A stretch of DNA of 64,000 nt. Origin: Pantoea sp. Cy-639 (lineage in GTDB: Bacteria > Pseudomonadota > Gammaproteobacteria > Pseudomonadales > Pseudomonadaceae). The position numbers and the translations under genes are program-made. Below the pieces are notes generated by a model. The model was not told where the DNA came from. It saw only the letters and a list, made by a program, of their open reading frames with translations, and searched no databases. The stretch lies in assembly GCF_011752525.1 (NCBI RefSeq), contig NZ_VWXI01000016.1:78693-142692 (forward strand), read 5' to 3'. This document shows, in pieces, positions 9,192-16,608 of the stretch (its first letter is position 1; every line of letters starts with the position of its first letter).

Positions 9192-10039
9192 GCTGAATGC
9201 TCCTCCAACAATTCTCTAATGACCGGGACCAGATCGCTGGCCGCCAGACCTCTGCCTTTTATTCCCAGACGCTCGCCCGCGCAGGCATGCAGCCATACCC
9301 CCAGGCAGGCCGCCTGCCACGCCTCCAGCCCCTGGGCCAGCAAGGCCGCCAGCACGCCGCTGAGCACATCGCCCAGGCCCGCCCCGGCCATGGCCGGGTG
9401 GCCACGCTCACACAGCGCCAGTTGCCCGCCAGGGCCGGCCACCAGAGTGCCGGCCCCCTTGAGCACGCAAACACTGGCATGGCGACGTGCCAATTTACGC
9501 GCCGCGCCAGGCCGGTCGGCCTGCACGGCCTCGGTGGATATGCCCAGCAGGCGCGCAGCCTCACCGGGATGCGGGGTGAGGATGCTGCCGCTGGGCAAGG
9601 CCAATGGCGTGCGCGCCAGCAGGTTGAGTGCATCGGCATCCCACACCTGTGGCACGTGCGTATTGGCCACCGCCGACAGCAAGCTGCATCCCCAGGCTGC
9701 CTGACCCAGGCCGGGGCCGACCACCAGCACCGAGGCGCGTTCGAGCGGCCCCATGAGCTGGTTGGCCGAGCTCACACCCAGCCACATCACCTCGGGCAGG
9801 CGGGCCAGCCCGGCGCTGACATGCTCGGGGCGGGTCGCCACGCTGACCAGGCCGGCACCGCAGCGCAGCGCCGCCTCGCCACCGAGCAGCACCGCGCCAC
9901 CGGTTCCCAGGTCACCACCGACCACCAGCACATGGCCGAAGTCCCCCTTGTGGGCATTCTCCGGGCGTGATGGCAGGCTTGCCAGGGTGAGGCTGCTGAG
10001 GGTTTGCGGGGCGCTATGAGGGTGTTTGGTCTGAGGCAT
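9179..10039 (-). CDS. nnrD: ADP-dependent NAD(P)H-hydrate dehydratase (dehydratase domain only)
   Basis: 286 residues from ATG 10039 (MPQTKHPHSAP). It repairs hydrated NADH or NADPH using ADP. The ribokinase-like carbohydrate-kinase fold shows GHVLVVGGDLGTGGAVLLGGEAALRCGAG, VGPGLG, DADALNLL, TPHPGEAARLLG, VLKGAGTLV and GHPAMAGAGLGDVLSG. E. coli Nnr also has an N-terminal epimerase (YjeF_N) domain; here only the dehydratase half is present, and no epimerase gene is in the window. It begins the leftward tsaE-amiB-mutL operon and is divergent from queG. Confidence 0.93.
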   Translation of the reverse strand: MPQTKHPHSAPQTLSSLTLASLPSRPENAHKGDFGHVLVVGGDLGTGGAVLLGGEAALRCGAGLVSVATRPEHVSAGLARLPEVMWLGVSSANQLMGPLERASVLVVGPGLGQAAWGCSLLSAVANTHVPQVWDADALNLLARTPLALPSGSILTPHPGEAARLLGISTEAVQADRPGAARKLARRHASVCVLKGAGTLVAGPGGQLALCERGHPAMAGAGLGDVLSGVLAALLAQGLEAWQAACLGVWLHACAGERLGIKGRGLAASDLVPVIRELLEEHSACQA

Positions 10040-10104
10040 GGGGTCAAAGGCTCCGATGTCTGGCAGAATTATACGCACCTCTGCCTGTAATGCCTTGTCC
10101 ATCC

Positions 10105-11169
10105 ATGCCCGCCAATCTTCCAGACACCGCCGCCCTGGCCCAATCCATCAAGGAATGGGGCCATGAACTTGGTTTTGCCCATGTCGGCATTGCCGGCATC
10201 GACCTGGGCGAGCACGAGCAGCACCTGCAGCGCTGGCTCGCGGCCGGCTACAACGGCGAGATGGAATACATGGGTGAGCATGGCCACAGGCGCTCGCGTC
10301 CTGCCGAGCTGATCCCCGGAACGATACGGGTGATTTCGCTGCGCATGGACTACTTGCCCGGCGACACGCAGATGGCCAAGCGTCTGGCCGAACCGGAAAA
10401 GGCCTATATCGCCCGGTATGCCTTGGGTCGCGACTACCACAAGCTGGTGCGCAAGCGCGTGCAGCACTTTGCCGACCGGATCCAGGCCGCCATCGGGCCG
10501 TTCGGCTACCGCGCCTTCGTCGATAGCGCCCCGGTACTGGAAAAGGCCCTGGCACAGGAGGCGGGGCTTGGCTGGATCGGCAAGAACACGCTGCTGCTGA
10601 ACCGCAAGGCTGGCAGCTATTTCTTCCTCGCCGAGCTGTTCGTCGACCTGCCGCTGCCGATCGATGGCGTGCAGGGCAGCGATCACTGTGGCCGTTGCCA
10701 GGCGTGCCTGGACATCTGCCCCACCCAGGCTTTCGTCGGCCCCTATCAACTCGACGCTCGGCGCTGCATTTCATATCTGACCATCGAGCTGCGCCACTCC
10801 ATTCCGGTGGAATTGCGCCCACTGATCGGCAACCGGGTATTCGGCTGCGACGACTGCCAGTTGGTATGCCCTTGGAACCGCTTCGCCAAGACCACCAGCG
10901 AGGATGACTTCATGCCGCGTCGCGGCCTGGACAACATCGAGCTGGCCGAGCTGTTCCTGTGGGATGAAAAGCGCTTCCTTGGCTGCACCGAGGGCTCGCC
11001 GTTGCGGCGCGCGGGGTACGAGCGGTTCTCGCGCAACCTGGCGGTGGGATTGGGCAATGCGCCTACCACGATTCCGGTGCTGGAGGCGTTGAATGCACGG
11101 AGGAACGATCCTTCAGAGCTGGTCCGCGAGCATGTGGAGTGGGCGCTGGCGCAGCACAACGCGCTTTAA
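10105..11169 (+). CDS. queG: Epoxyqueuosine reductase QueG
   Basis: 354 residues from ATG 10105 (MPANLPDTAALAQSIK); an in-frame ATG at 10090 is also possible and neither has a strong ribosome binding site. QueG catalyses the last step of queuosine synthesis in tRNA, using cobalamin and two 4Fe-4S clusters. Ferredoxin-type motifs HCGRCQACLDICP and CDDCQLVCPWN supply the cluster cysteines. The N-terminal B12-binding region and a C-terminal HEAT-like repeat (PLRRAGYERFSRNLAVGLGN) are present. Divergent from nnrD; downstream lies the non-coding repeat region. Confidence 0.95.
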   Translation: MPANLPDTAALAQSIKEWGHELGFAHVGIAGIDLGEHEQHLQRWLAAGYNGEMEYMGEHGHRRSRPAELIPGTIRVISLRMDYLPGDTQMAKRLAEPEKAYIARYALGRDYHKLVRKRVQHFADRIQAAIGPFGYRAFVDSAPVLEKALAQEAGLGWIGKNTLLLNRKAGSYFFLAELFVDLPLPIDGVQGSDHCGRCQACLDICPTQAFVGPYQLDARRCISYLTIELRHSIPVELRPLIGNRVFGCDDCQLVCPWNRFAKTTSEDDFMPRRGLDNIELAELFLWDEKRFLGCTEGSPLRRAGYERFSRNLAVGLGNAPTTIPVLEALNARRNDPSELVREHVEWALAQHNAL

Positions 11170-11200
11170 GCCAGGTTGCCACCAATGATAGCCCTGACCA

Positions 11201-11224
11201 GCTTTGGCTTTGGCTTTGGCTTTG
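11201..11224. repeat. Short tandem repeat, (GCTTTG)x4
   Basis: Four perfect hexamer copies 30 bases after the queG stop, at the outer edge of the left arm of the inverted-repeat element. Its unit resembles the GGCTTTT heptamer at the element's centre. Confidence 0.95.
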
Positions 11225-11239
11225 GCTGACAAAAGTTTC

Positions 11240-11593
11240 CCGCTGTATTAACGAGCGATAGCTGCGTCAGCCCAGGCGCCGCCCGTACTTTCGCGACTTC
11301 AGGAGGCTGAGCGCAGGCGTCTGGAGGGCCAGGTGCGCAGCACCCCTCGGCGTAGCCGAGGGCGCGAGATGTAGACTTGCGTAGCAAGTCGGAGGCCGCG
11401 CTGGCCCGCAAGACGCCGGAGCGAAGGAACCCGGAGCGAAGCGTAGGGCCGGATGAACGGAGCGCAGCGTTTTTTGGTTACTTTTTGTCGCGTTTGACAA
11501 AAAGTGACCCGCCGTAAGGGCGGAAAGGTGACTAAGCGTCGATAAATCAAATGAATGCGTATAGAACTATCGAAACCCGCCTCGACTCGCTTT
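11240..11593. repeat. Left arm of a long imperfect inverted repeat
   Basis: About 350 bases that match, in reverse complement, 11657-11975. The best core (11325-11408) is identical to the complement of 11831-11913 over about 83 bases. The core holds two perfect 7-bp hairpins with the same GTA loop (CCTCGGC-GTA-GCCGAGG and GACTTGC-GTA-GCAAGTC), and a CCGCC/GGCGG hairpin lies nearer the centre. Open frames here are short and look like chance products of the repeat. This, with the right arm and tandem repeats, fills the whole 0.9-kb gap between queG and the next gene; no gene is supported in it. I do not know its family name. Confidence 0.9.
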
Positions 11594-11656
11594 GGCTTTT
11601 GGCTTTTGGCTTTTGGCTTTTGGCTTTTGGCTTTTGGCTTTTGGCTTTTGGCTTTT
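11594..11656. repeat. Short tandem repeat, (GGCTTTT)x9, at the centre of the inverted repeat
   Basis: Nine uninterrupted heptamer copies form the spacer between the two arms. A reading frame across it gives a repeated GFWLLAF peptide, which is an artefact of the simple repeat. Confidence 0.97.
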
Positions 11657-11975
11657 CAAAGCGTCGGTTTTGATACTTGTATGCGCATTCGTTTTCAATG
11701 CCGACGCATAGTCACCTTTCCGCCCTTACGGCGGGTCCCTTTTTGAAGGATCAAAAAGGAACCAAAAAATCCTCGCTCCATCATCCGGCCCCTACGCTTC
11801 GCTTCGGGGTCCCCTCGCTCCGGTGCCCTCCGGGCCAGCGCGGCCTCCGACTTGCTACGCAAGTCTACATCTCGCGCCCTCGGCTACGCCGAGGGGTGCT
11901 GCGCACCTGGCCCTACAGGCACCTACACTCGGCCTCCTGAAGTCGCAATAGGTGTCGCCTGGACTATCGCGCACT
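11657..11975. repeat. Right arm of the long imperfect inverted repeat
   Basis: Reverse-complement copy of 11240-11593. It carries the same paired GTA-loop hairpins (in 11846-11898), the CCGCC/GGCGG hairpin near 11723-11740, and the outer CCAGGCG and GCGATAG blocks near 11952-11972. The two arms have diverged outside the core, especially at 11750-11830, so they are old copies and not a recent duplication. Confidence 0.9.
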
Positions 11976-11980
11976 TAGAA

Positions 11981-12046
11981 GCAAGAGCAAGAGCAAGAGC
12001 AAGAGCAAGAGCAAGAGCAAGAGCAAGAGCAAGAGCAAGAGCAAGA
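11981..12046. repeat. Short tandem repeat, (GCAAGA)x11
   Basis: Eleven perfect hexamer copies at the outer edge of the right arm, in the position that the GCTTTG repeat takes on the left arm. The frame through it reads as alternating Arg-Ala and is not a gene. About 50 unremarkable bases separate it from the stop codon at 12098. Confidence 0.97.
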
Positions 12047-12097
12047 AGAGAAGCTTCCTGCAATCGGGCATATACCGCGACAGCGAGAACTATATGC

Positions 12098-12709
12098 TCA
12101 CTGCTGATCGTTATAGTGGAACTTCGGCATTTCCCAATGGAACCGAATCGCCAACAACCGCACCAGAAAACCACCGAACAACGTCAACAACATCGCCTGC
12201 TCAGCCGGCACCTTGAAGTACACACAGCCCAGATAGAACCACGCCGCCGCAAACGACACACTGGCGTAGAGCTCACGCCGAAACACCAACGGGATGTCGT
12301 TACAGAAGATATCCCGCAGGATCCCACCGAACACCCCCGTGATCACCCCACTGATCGAAGCAACCAAGAACCCCTGCCCCATCTCCAGCGCAGTCATGCA
12401 GCCAATCAAGGTGAACGCCACCAACCCCAGGGCATCGAGCACCAGGAACAACGAACGCAAATGACGCATCAACGGCGCGATGAAAATCGTCAGCAACGCC
12501 GCGAAACTGGTCAGCACCAAGTATTCCGGGTGTTTCACCCAAGTCAGCGGGTAATGGCCGAGCAGCACATCGCGCACCGAACCACCACCCAAGGCAGTGA
12601 CACACGCGATCAGCACCACGCCGAACCAGTCCATGCCCCGCCGACCGGCAGACAAGGCGCCAGTCATGGCTTCAGCGGTAATGGCGATGAGGTAGAGCAT
12701 CAACAGCAT
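12098..12709 (-). CDS. TRIC-type / UPF0126 membrane protein (YicG-like)
   Basis: 203 residues from ATG 12709 (MLLMLYLIAITAEAMTGA). Two copies of the UPF0126/glycine-rich three-helix unit: residues 5-85 with GVVLIACVTALGGGSVRDVLLG and 90-170 with GVITGVFGGILRDIFCNDIP. The paired GGGxxRD motifs are the hallmark of this family, which is structurally a bacterial TRIC-type cation channel; the E. coli relative YicG has been linked to glycine transport. About seven membrane helices are predicted by eye. The substrate here cannot be told from sequence. It lies 92 bases from orn in the same direction and may share its promoter. Confidence 0.88.
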   Translation of the reverse strand: MLLMLYLIAITAEAMTGALSAGRRGMDWFGVVLIACVTALGGGSVRDVLLGHYPLTWVKHPEYLVLTSFAALLTIFIAPLMRHLRSLFLVLDALGLVAFTLIGCMTALEMGQGFLVASISGVITGVFGGILRDIFCNDIPLVFRRELYASVSFAAAWFYLGCVYFKVPAEQAMLLTLFGGFLVRLLAIRFHWEMPKFHYNDQQ

Positions 12710-12801
12710 GGTGCGGCCCCGAGCAGGAAAGGCGCGCAGTCTACCCAGTCGCGCGCGGCTCCAAAAGGGGGCGCGCCGACGAACGCCGGCGCCCGACAAA
12801 G

Positions 12802-13344
12802 TCAGACCTTGATGAAGTGCTCGCGATAGTGACGCAACTCGGCGATGGACTCGCGGATATCGTCCAGCGCCAGGTGGGTATTGCCCTTCTTGAAGCTGTC
12901 ACGCACCTCCGGAGCCCAGCGCGCAGCCAACTCCTTGAGGGTGGAAACATCCAGGTTGCGATAGTGGAAATAACCTTCCAGCGCCGGCATGTGCCGATAA
13001 AGGAAACGACGATCCTGACAGATGCTGTTGCCGCAGATCGGCGATTTGCCCTTCGGCACCCACTGCTCGAGGAAAGCAATCGTCTGCGCCTCGGCCTCGG
13101 CCATGCTCACCGTGCTCTCGCGCACACGCTGGGTCAGGCCCGAGGCTCCGTGGGTGCGGGTGTTCCACTCGTCCATGCGCGCCAGCACGTCGTCGCTGTG
13201 GTGGATGGCGATCACCGGGCCCTCGGCCAGGGTATTCAGCTCGCTGTCGGTGACGATGGTCGCCATCTCGATGATGACGTCGCTGTCCGGATCCAGGCCG
13301 GTCATTTCCAGATCGATCCAGATCAGGTTCTGTGGGTTCTGCAT
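12802..13344 (-). CDS. orn: Oligoribonuclease Orn
   Basis: 180 residues from ATG 13344 (MQNPQNLIWIDLEMTGLD). A DEDDh 3'-5' exonuclease that degrades two-base RNAs, including pGpG from c-di-GMP breakdown, in the cytoplasm. ExoI motif WIDLEMTGLD, ExoII region ICGNSICQDRRF and ExoIII HLALDDIRESI are all intact. Length equals the family norm (E. coli 181). Divergent from rsgA across a 109-base gap, the arrangement typical of gammaproteobacteria. The long in-frame extension to 13533 is not supported. Confidence 0.98.
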   Translation of the reverse strand: MQNPQNLIWIDLEMTGLDPDSDVIIEMATIVTDSELNTLAEGPVIAIHHSDDVLARMDEWNTRTHGASGLTQRVRESTVSMAEAEAQTIAFLEQWVPKGKSPICGNSICQDRRFLYRHMPALEGYFHYRNLDVSTLKELAARWAPEVRDSFKKGNTHLALDDIRESIAELRHYREHFIKV

Positions 13345-13453
13345 GAAAGTGCTCCTCGAATAGCCCGTCATATTAGCCCAGCACGGCGGCTCGTGGGCGC
13401 ACCGTGCTAAACTGCACGCCGTTTTCTTTCTGCCCCGCCGACACGGAACCTTC

Positions 13454-14485
13454 ATGGCCAAACGCCAGCTCAACCGCCGCCAGAACTGGCGCATCGAAAA
13501 GATCCAGGGTGAACGCGCCGCACGCGCCGCCAAACGCGAGCAGCATGTGCTGCAAGAGCTGGAAGGCGGCGATCTCGGCCCTGAGCAGTTGGGCCTGGTG
13601 ATCGCCCACTTCGGTGTACAGGTCGAAGTCGAGGCTCAGGACGGCGAAGCCGCCGGCCAGGTGTTCCGCTGCCACCTGCGGGCCAACCTGCCGGCGCTGG
13701 TCACCGGCGACCGCGTGGTCTGGCGCGCAGGCAACCAGGGCATCGGTGTGATCGTCGCGCAGATGCCGCGCAGCACCGAGCTATGCCGGCCCAACAACCA
13801 TGGCCAGCTCAAACCCGTGGCGGCCAACGTCGACCTGATCGTGATCGTCTTCGCCCCGGCACCAGAACCCCATCCGAACCTGATCGACCGCTACCTGGTA
13901 GCTGCCGAGCACGCCGGCATTCGCCCGCTGCTGCTGCTGAACAAGGCAGACCTGATCGACGACGACAACGCGCCGACCCTCAACGCCATGCTCGAGGTCT
14001 ATCGCAGCCTGGGCTATCCGCTGCTGGAGGTGTCCGCTCACCAGGGTGACGGCATGCAGCGCCTGCAACAGACTCTCGACGGCCACATCAGCGTGTTCGT
14101 CGGCCAGTCGGGGGTGGGCAAGTCATCGCTGGTCAACAGCCTGCTGCCGGATGCCGGCACCCGCGTCGGCGACCTGTCGGAGTGGTCCGGCCAAGGCACC
14201 CACACCACCACCACCGCACGTCTGTACCACTTCCCCAACGGCGGCGACCTGATCGACTCCCCCGGCATTCGCGAGTTCGGCCTCGGCCATGTCAGCCGCG
14301 ACGACGTGGAAGACGGTTTCATCGAGTTCCGCGAGCTGATCGGCAACTGCCGCTTCCGCGACTGCAAGCATGACCGCGAACCCGGTTGCGCACTGCTCAA
14401 GGCGCTGGACGAGGGCCGTGTGACGCAACAGCGGATGAACAGCTACCGCTCGATCATCGCCAGCCTGCCTGAAGACAGCTACTGA
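13454..14485 (+). CDS. rsgA: Small ribosomal subunit biogenesis GTPase RsgA
   Basis: 343 residues. RsgA is a circularly permuted GTPase that checks late 30S maturation. N-terminal OB-fold (about 35-110), then G4 NKAD before P-loop GQSGVGKSSLVNSLL and G3 DSPGIREF, the permuted order diagnostic of the family. The C-terminal zinc site CRFRDCKHDREPGC follows. A basic N-terminus (MAKRQLNRRQNWRIEKIQ) is typical. Divergent from orn; convergent with motB across a shared terminator. Confidence 0.97.
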   Translation: MAKRQLNRRQNWRIEKIQGERAARAAKREQHVLQELEGGDLGPEQLGLVIAHFGVQVEVEAQDGEAAGQVFRCHLRANLPALVTGDRVVWRAGNQGIGVIVAQMPRSTELCRPNNHGQLKPVAANVDLIVIVFAPAPEPHPNLIDRYLVAAEHAGIRPLLLLNKADLIDDDNAPTLNAMLEVYRSLGYPLLEVSAHQGDGMQRLQQTLDGHISVFVGQSGVGKSSLVNSLLPDAGTRVGDLSEWSGQGTHTTTTARLYHFPNGGDLIDSPGIREFGLGHVSRDDVEDGFIEFRELIGNCRFRDCKHDREPGCALLKALDEGRVTQQRMNSYRSIIASLPEDSY

Positions 14486-14528
14486 GAGCTTGCGCCGCGG
14501 GCAGGACCGCTACGGACGCTGAATGCAC

Positions 14529-14584
14529 AAGGGCCGCAGCACGCCTCATCACGGGAAACCCCGGTGAAGCGCGCTGCGGCCCTT
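14529..14584. terminator. Bidirectional hairpin between rsgA and motB
   Basis: A perfect 12-bp stem (AAGGGCCGCAGC / GCTGCGGCCCTT) with a 32-base loop sits between the convergent stops of rsgA and motB. A smaller CGGG/CCCG pairing exists within the loop. There is no long T-run, so termination strength is uncertain. Confidence 0.6.
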
Positions 14585-14588
14585 GTCG

Positions 14589-15623
14589 TTACTGGCCCTT
14601 GGCCTCGTCCATCTTCAGGACACCGTCTTCGAAGATATTCAGCTTCTGGCGCAGTTCACGTGGCTGCATCGGCGCCTGGCCAGCCGCATCGCTCGCGCCC
14701 GGCGCAGCGGGTGCCGCGGCACCGGGTGTACCGGTGGCCGGCGGCGTCGCTGCCGGCGGTGCCTCCGGCGCGCCCTGCTCACCTTCGATGGTGCGCTGGG
14801 CCTTCTTGGTCAGGACGATGATGTCGATGCGACGGTTGACCGGGTTGAACGGGTTCTCGCGATCGAACAGCGACGACGAGGCATAACCGACGACGCGGGC
14901 GACCTGGGCATCCGGGTACCCCCCGGCGACCAGCGCGCGACGCGCAGCGTTGGCGCGGTTGGCCGACAGCTCCCAGTTGCCGAAATCACCGGTGCCGGCA
15001 TACGGCTTGGCGTCGGTATGGCCACTGATGCTGATCTTGTTCGGTACCGCCTTGATGGTGTCGGCCATCGCCAGCAGGATGTCCTCGAAGTAAGGCTGCA
15101 GGCGTGCGCTGCCCAGGTCGAACATCGGCCGGTTCTCGGCGTCCATGATCTGGATGCGCAGGCCATCCTGGGTGATCTCGAACAGGATCTGGTCCTTGAA
15201 CTTCTGCAGCTGCGGGTTTTCCTCGACCTTGTTCTGCAACTCCTGCAACAGCAGTTCGAGGCGCTCGCGCTCCACCTGCTCGGCCATGGTCTCGACCTTG
15301 TCCTTGTCCAGCTGGATGCTGGTGTCAGGCGTCGGCTCGGACTTCTCTTCCGGATTGATGGTCCTTTCCGGCGCCAGCTGCGGCGTGCCGCCCAGGTCGA
15401 TGATGTACGGCGTGCCGCTCTCGGAGAAGCCGATCGGGTCCTTGAAGTAGCCGGCAATGGCGATCTTCTGCTCGGGCGTGGCGGTGGACAGCAGCCACAG
15501 CACGAGGAAGAACGCCATCATCGCCGTGGCGAAGTCGGCGAAGGCGATCTTCCAGGCCCCGCCATGGTGGCCGTCGCCGAAGCGCTTGACGCGCTTGACG
15601 ATGATGGGCTGATTGTTCTCCAT
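14589..15623 (-). CDS. motB: Flagellar motor stator protein MotB
   Basis: 344 residues. MotB is the peptidoglycan-anchored half of the proton-driven flagellar stator. One membrane segment (about 26-48) holds the essential proton-binding Asp30 in KIAFADFATAMMAFFLVLW (E. coli Asp32). A plug/linker follows, then the OmpA-like peptidoglycan-binding domain with ISGHTDAKPY, NWELSANRANAARRALV and NRRIDI. The C-terminal tail is Ala/Pro-rich. It lies three bases after motA. Pseudomonads usually carry a second stator, MotCD, which is not in this window. Confidence 0.97.
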   Translation of the reverse strand: MENNQPIIVKRVKRFGDGHHGGAWKIAFADFATAMMAFFLVLWLLSTATPEQKIAIAGYFKDPIGFSESGTPYIIDLGGTPQLAPERTINPEEKSEPTPDTSIQLDKDKVETMAEQVERERLELLLQELQNKVEENPQLQKFKDQILFEITQDGLRIQIMDAENRPMFDLGSARLQPYFEDILLAMADTIKAVPNKISISGHTDAKPYAGTGDFGNWELSANRANAARRALVAGGYPDAQVARVVGYASSSLFDRENPFNPVNRRIDIIVLTKKAQRTIEGEQGAPEAPPAATPPATGTPGAAAPAAPGASDAAGQAPMQPRELRQKLNIFEDGVLKMDEAKGQ

Positions 15624-15626
15624 GGC

Positions 15627-16478
15627 TTAGCGACCGCGTACCGCTTGTTCCAGCTCGGCGAAGCTCGGACGGTGCGCCGGGTACAGCACCTTGCGCCCGA
15701 ACTCGACCGCCAGCGATGGTGGCATGCCCGAAGCCGAGGCCACCAGCGAGGCCTTGATCGCCTCGTAGACGTTCAGCTCTTCCTTGGCATCATGGCGCAG
15801 GGAGTTGGCCAACGGGCCGAAGAAGCCGTAGGCGGCAAGAATACCGAAGAAGGTACCGACCAGCGCCGCACCCACATGCAGGCCGATGGACTTCTGGTCG
15901 CCATCGCCCAGCGAGGCCATGGTCACCACGATACCCAGTACCGCCGCGACGATACCGAAGCCCGGCATGCCGTCGGCGATGCCAGTGACCGCATGGGACG
16001 GATGCTCGAGCTCTTCCTTCATGCTCAGCAGCTCCATGTCGAACAGGCCTTCGAGCTCATGGGGCGCCATGTTGCCGGTGGACATGATGCGCAGGTAGTC
16101 GCAGATGAACGCCGTCATGCGCTCATCACCCAGCACTGCCGGGTACTTGGCGAAGATCGGGCTGGCCGCGGCGTCCTCGATGTCACCCTCGATGGCCATC
16201 ATGCCTTCGCGACGGCTCTTGTTGAGGATCTCGTACACCAGGCCCAGCACTTCCAGGTAGAAGGTGTGGGTGAAGCGGGTGCCGAACATCTTCAGCGACT
16301 TCTTGATTACATGCATGGTCATGTAACCAGGGTTGGCCTGGAGGAACGCACCGAAGGCCGCGCCGCCGATGATCAGCACCTCGAACGGTTGGATCAGAGC
16401 CGCGATCTTGCCGTGGGAAAGCACGTAGCCGCCGAGCACGCTCGCGAATACGACGATGATGCCGATAATTTTAGCCAT
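15627..16478 (-). CDS. motA: Flagellar motor stator protein MotA
   Basis: 283 residues, four membrane helices. N-terminus MAKIIGIIVVFASVLGGYVLSHG matches the proton-type MotA family; the cytoplasmic loop carries the charged residues that touch FliG (about residues 85-105), and the third and fourth helices follow at GIVAAVLGIVVTMASLG and GAALVGTFFGILAAYGFFGP. MotA and MotB form the ion channel complex around the rotor. The gene begins a two-gene operon with motB. Its upstream region (16479-16608) is shared with the divergent HDOD gene. Confidence 0.97.
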   Translation of the reverse strand: MAKIIGIIVVFASVLGGYVLSHGKIAALIQPFEVLIIGGAAFGAFLQANPGYMTMHVIKKSLKMFGTRFTHTFYLEVLGLVYEILNKSRREGMMAIEGDIEDAAASPIFAKYPAVLGDERMTAFICDYLRIMSTGNMAPHELEGLFDMELLSMKEELEHPSHAVTGIADGMPGFGIVAAVLGIVVTMASLGDGDQKSIGLHVGAALVGTFFGILAAYGFFGPLANSLRHDAKEELNVYEAIKASLVASASGMPPSLAVEFGRKVLYPAHRPSFAELEQAVRGR

Positions 16479-16608
16479 AAGTTGGAAGCACTTGCTGTCG
16501 TGGTCAGGGTAAGGGACGGGAGCCTTGAAACTCTTCTTCTACTTATCGGCAGAACTGCGCCAGACTATAGCCACTCATTGCGAAAAGCCAGTTCGGACTG
16601 ATGTCAAT

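Noticed and set aside
11240..11975. Insertion sequence
   Set aside because: No transposase frame between the inverted arms; the spacer is only a simple repeat, and I see no clear target-site duplication.
11594..12046. Possible CRISPR-like array
   Set aside because: Units are six or seven bases with no spacers between them, and no cas genes are near.
11852..12829. Plus-strand open frame with an Arg-Ala repeat, and similar frames across the GGCTTTT repeat
   Set aside because: Both arise from simple tandem repeats and antisense of the TRIC gene; no ribosome binding site and no family match.
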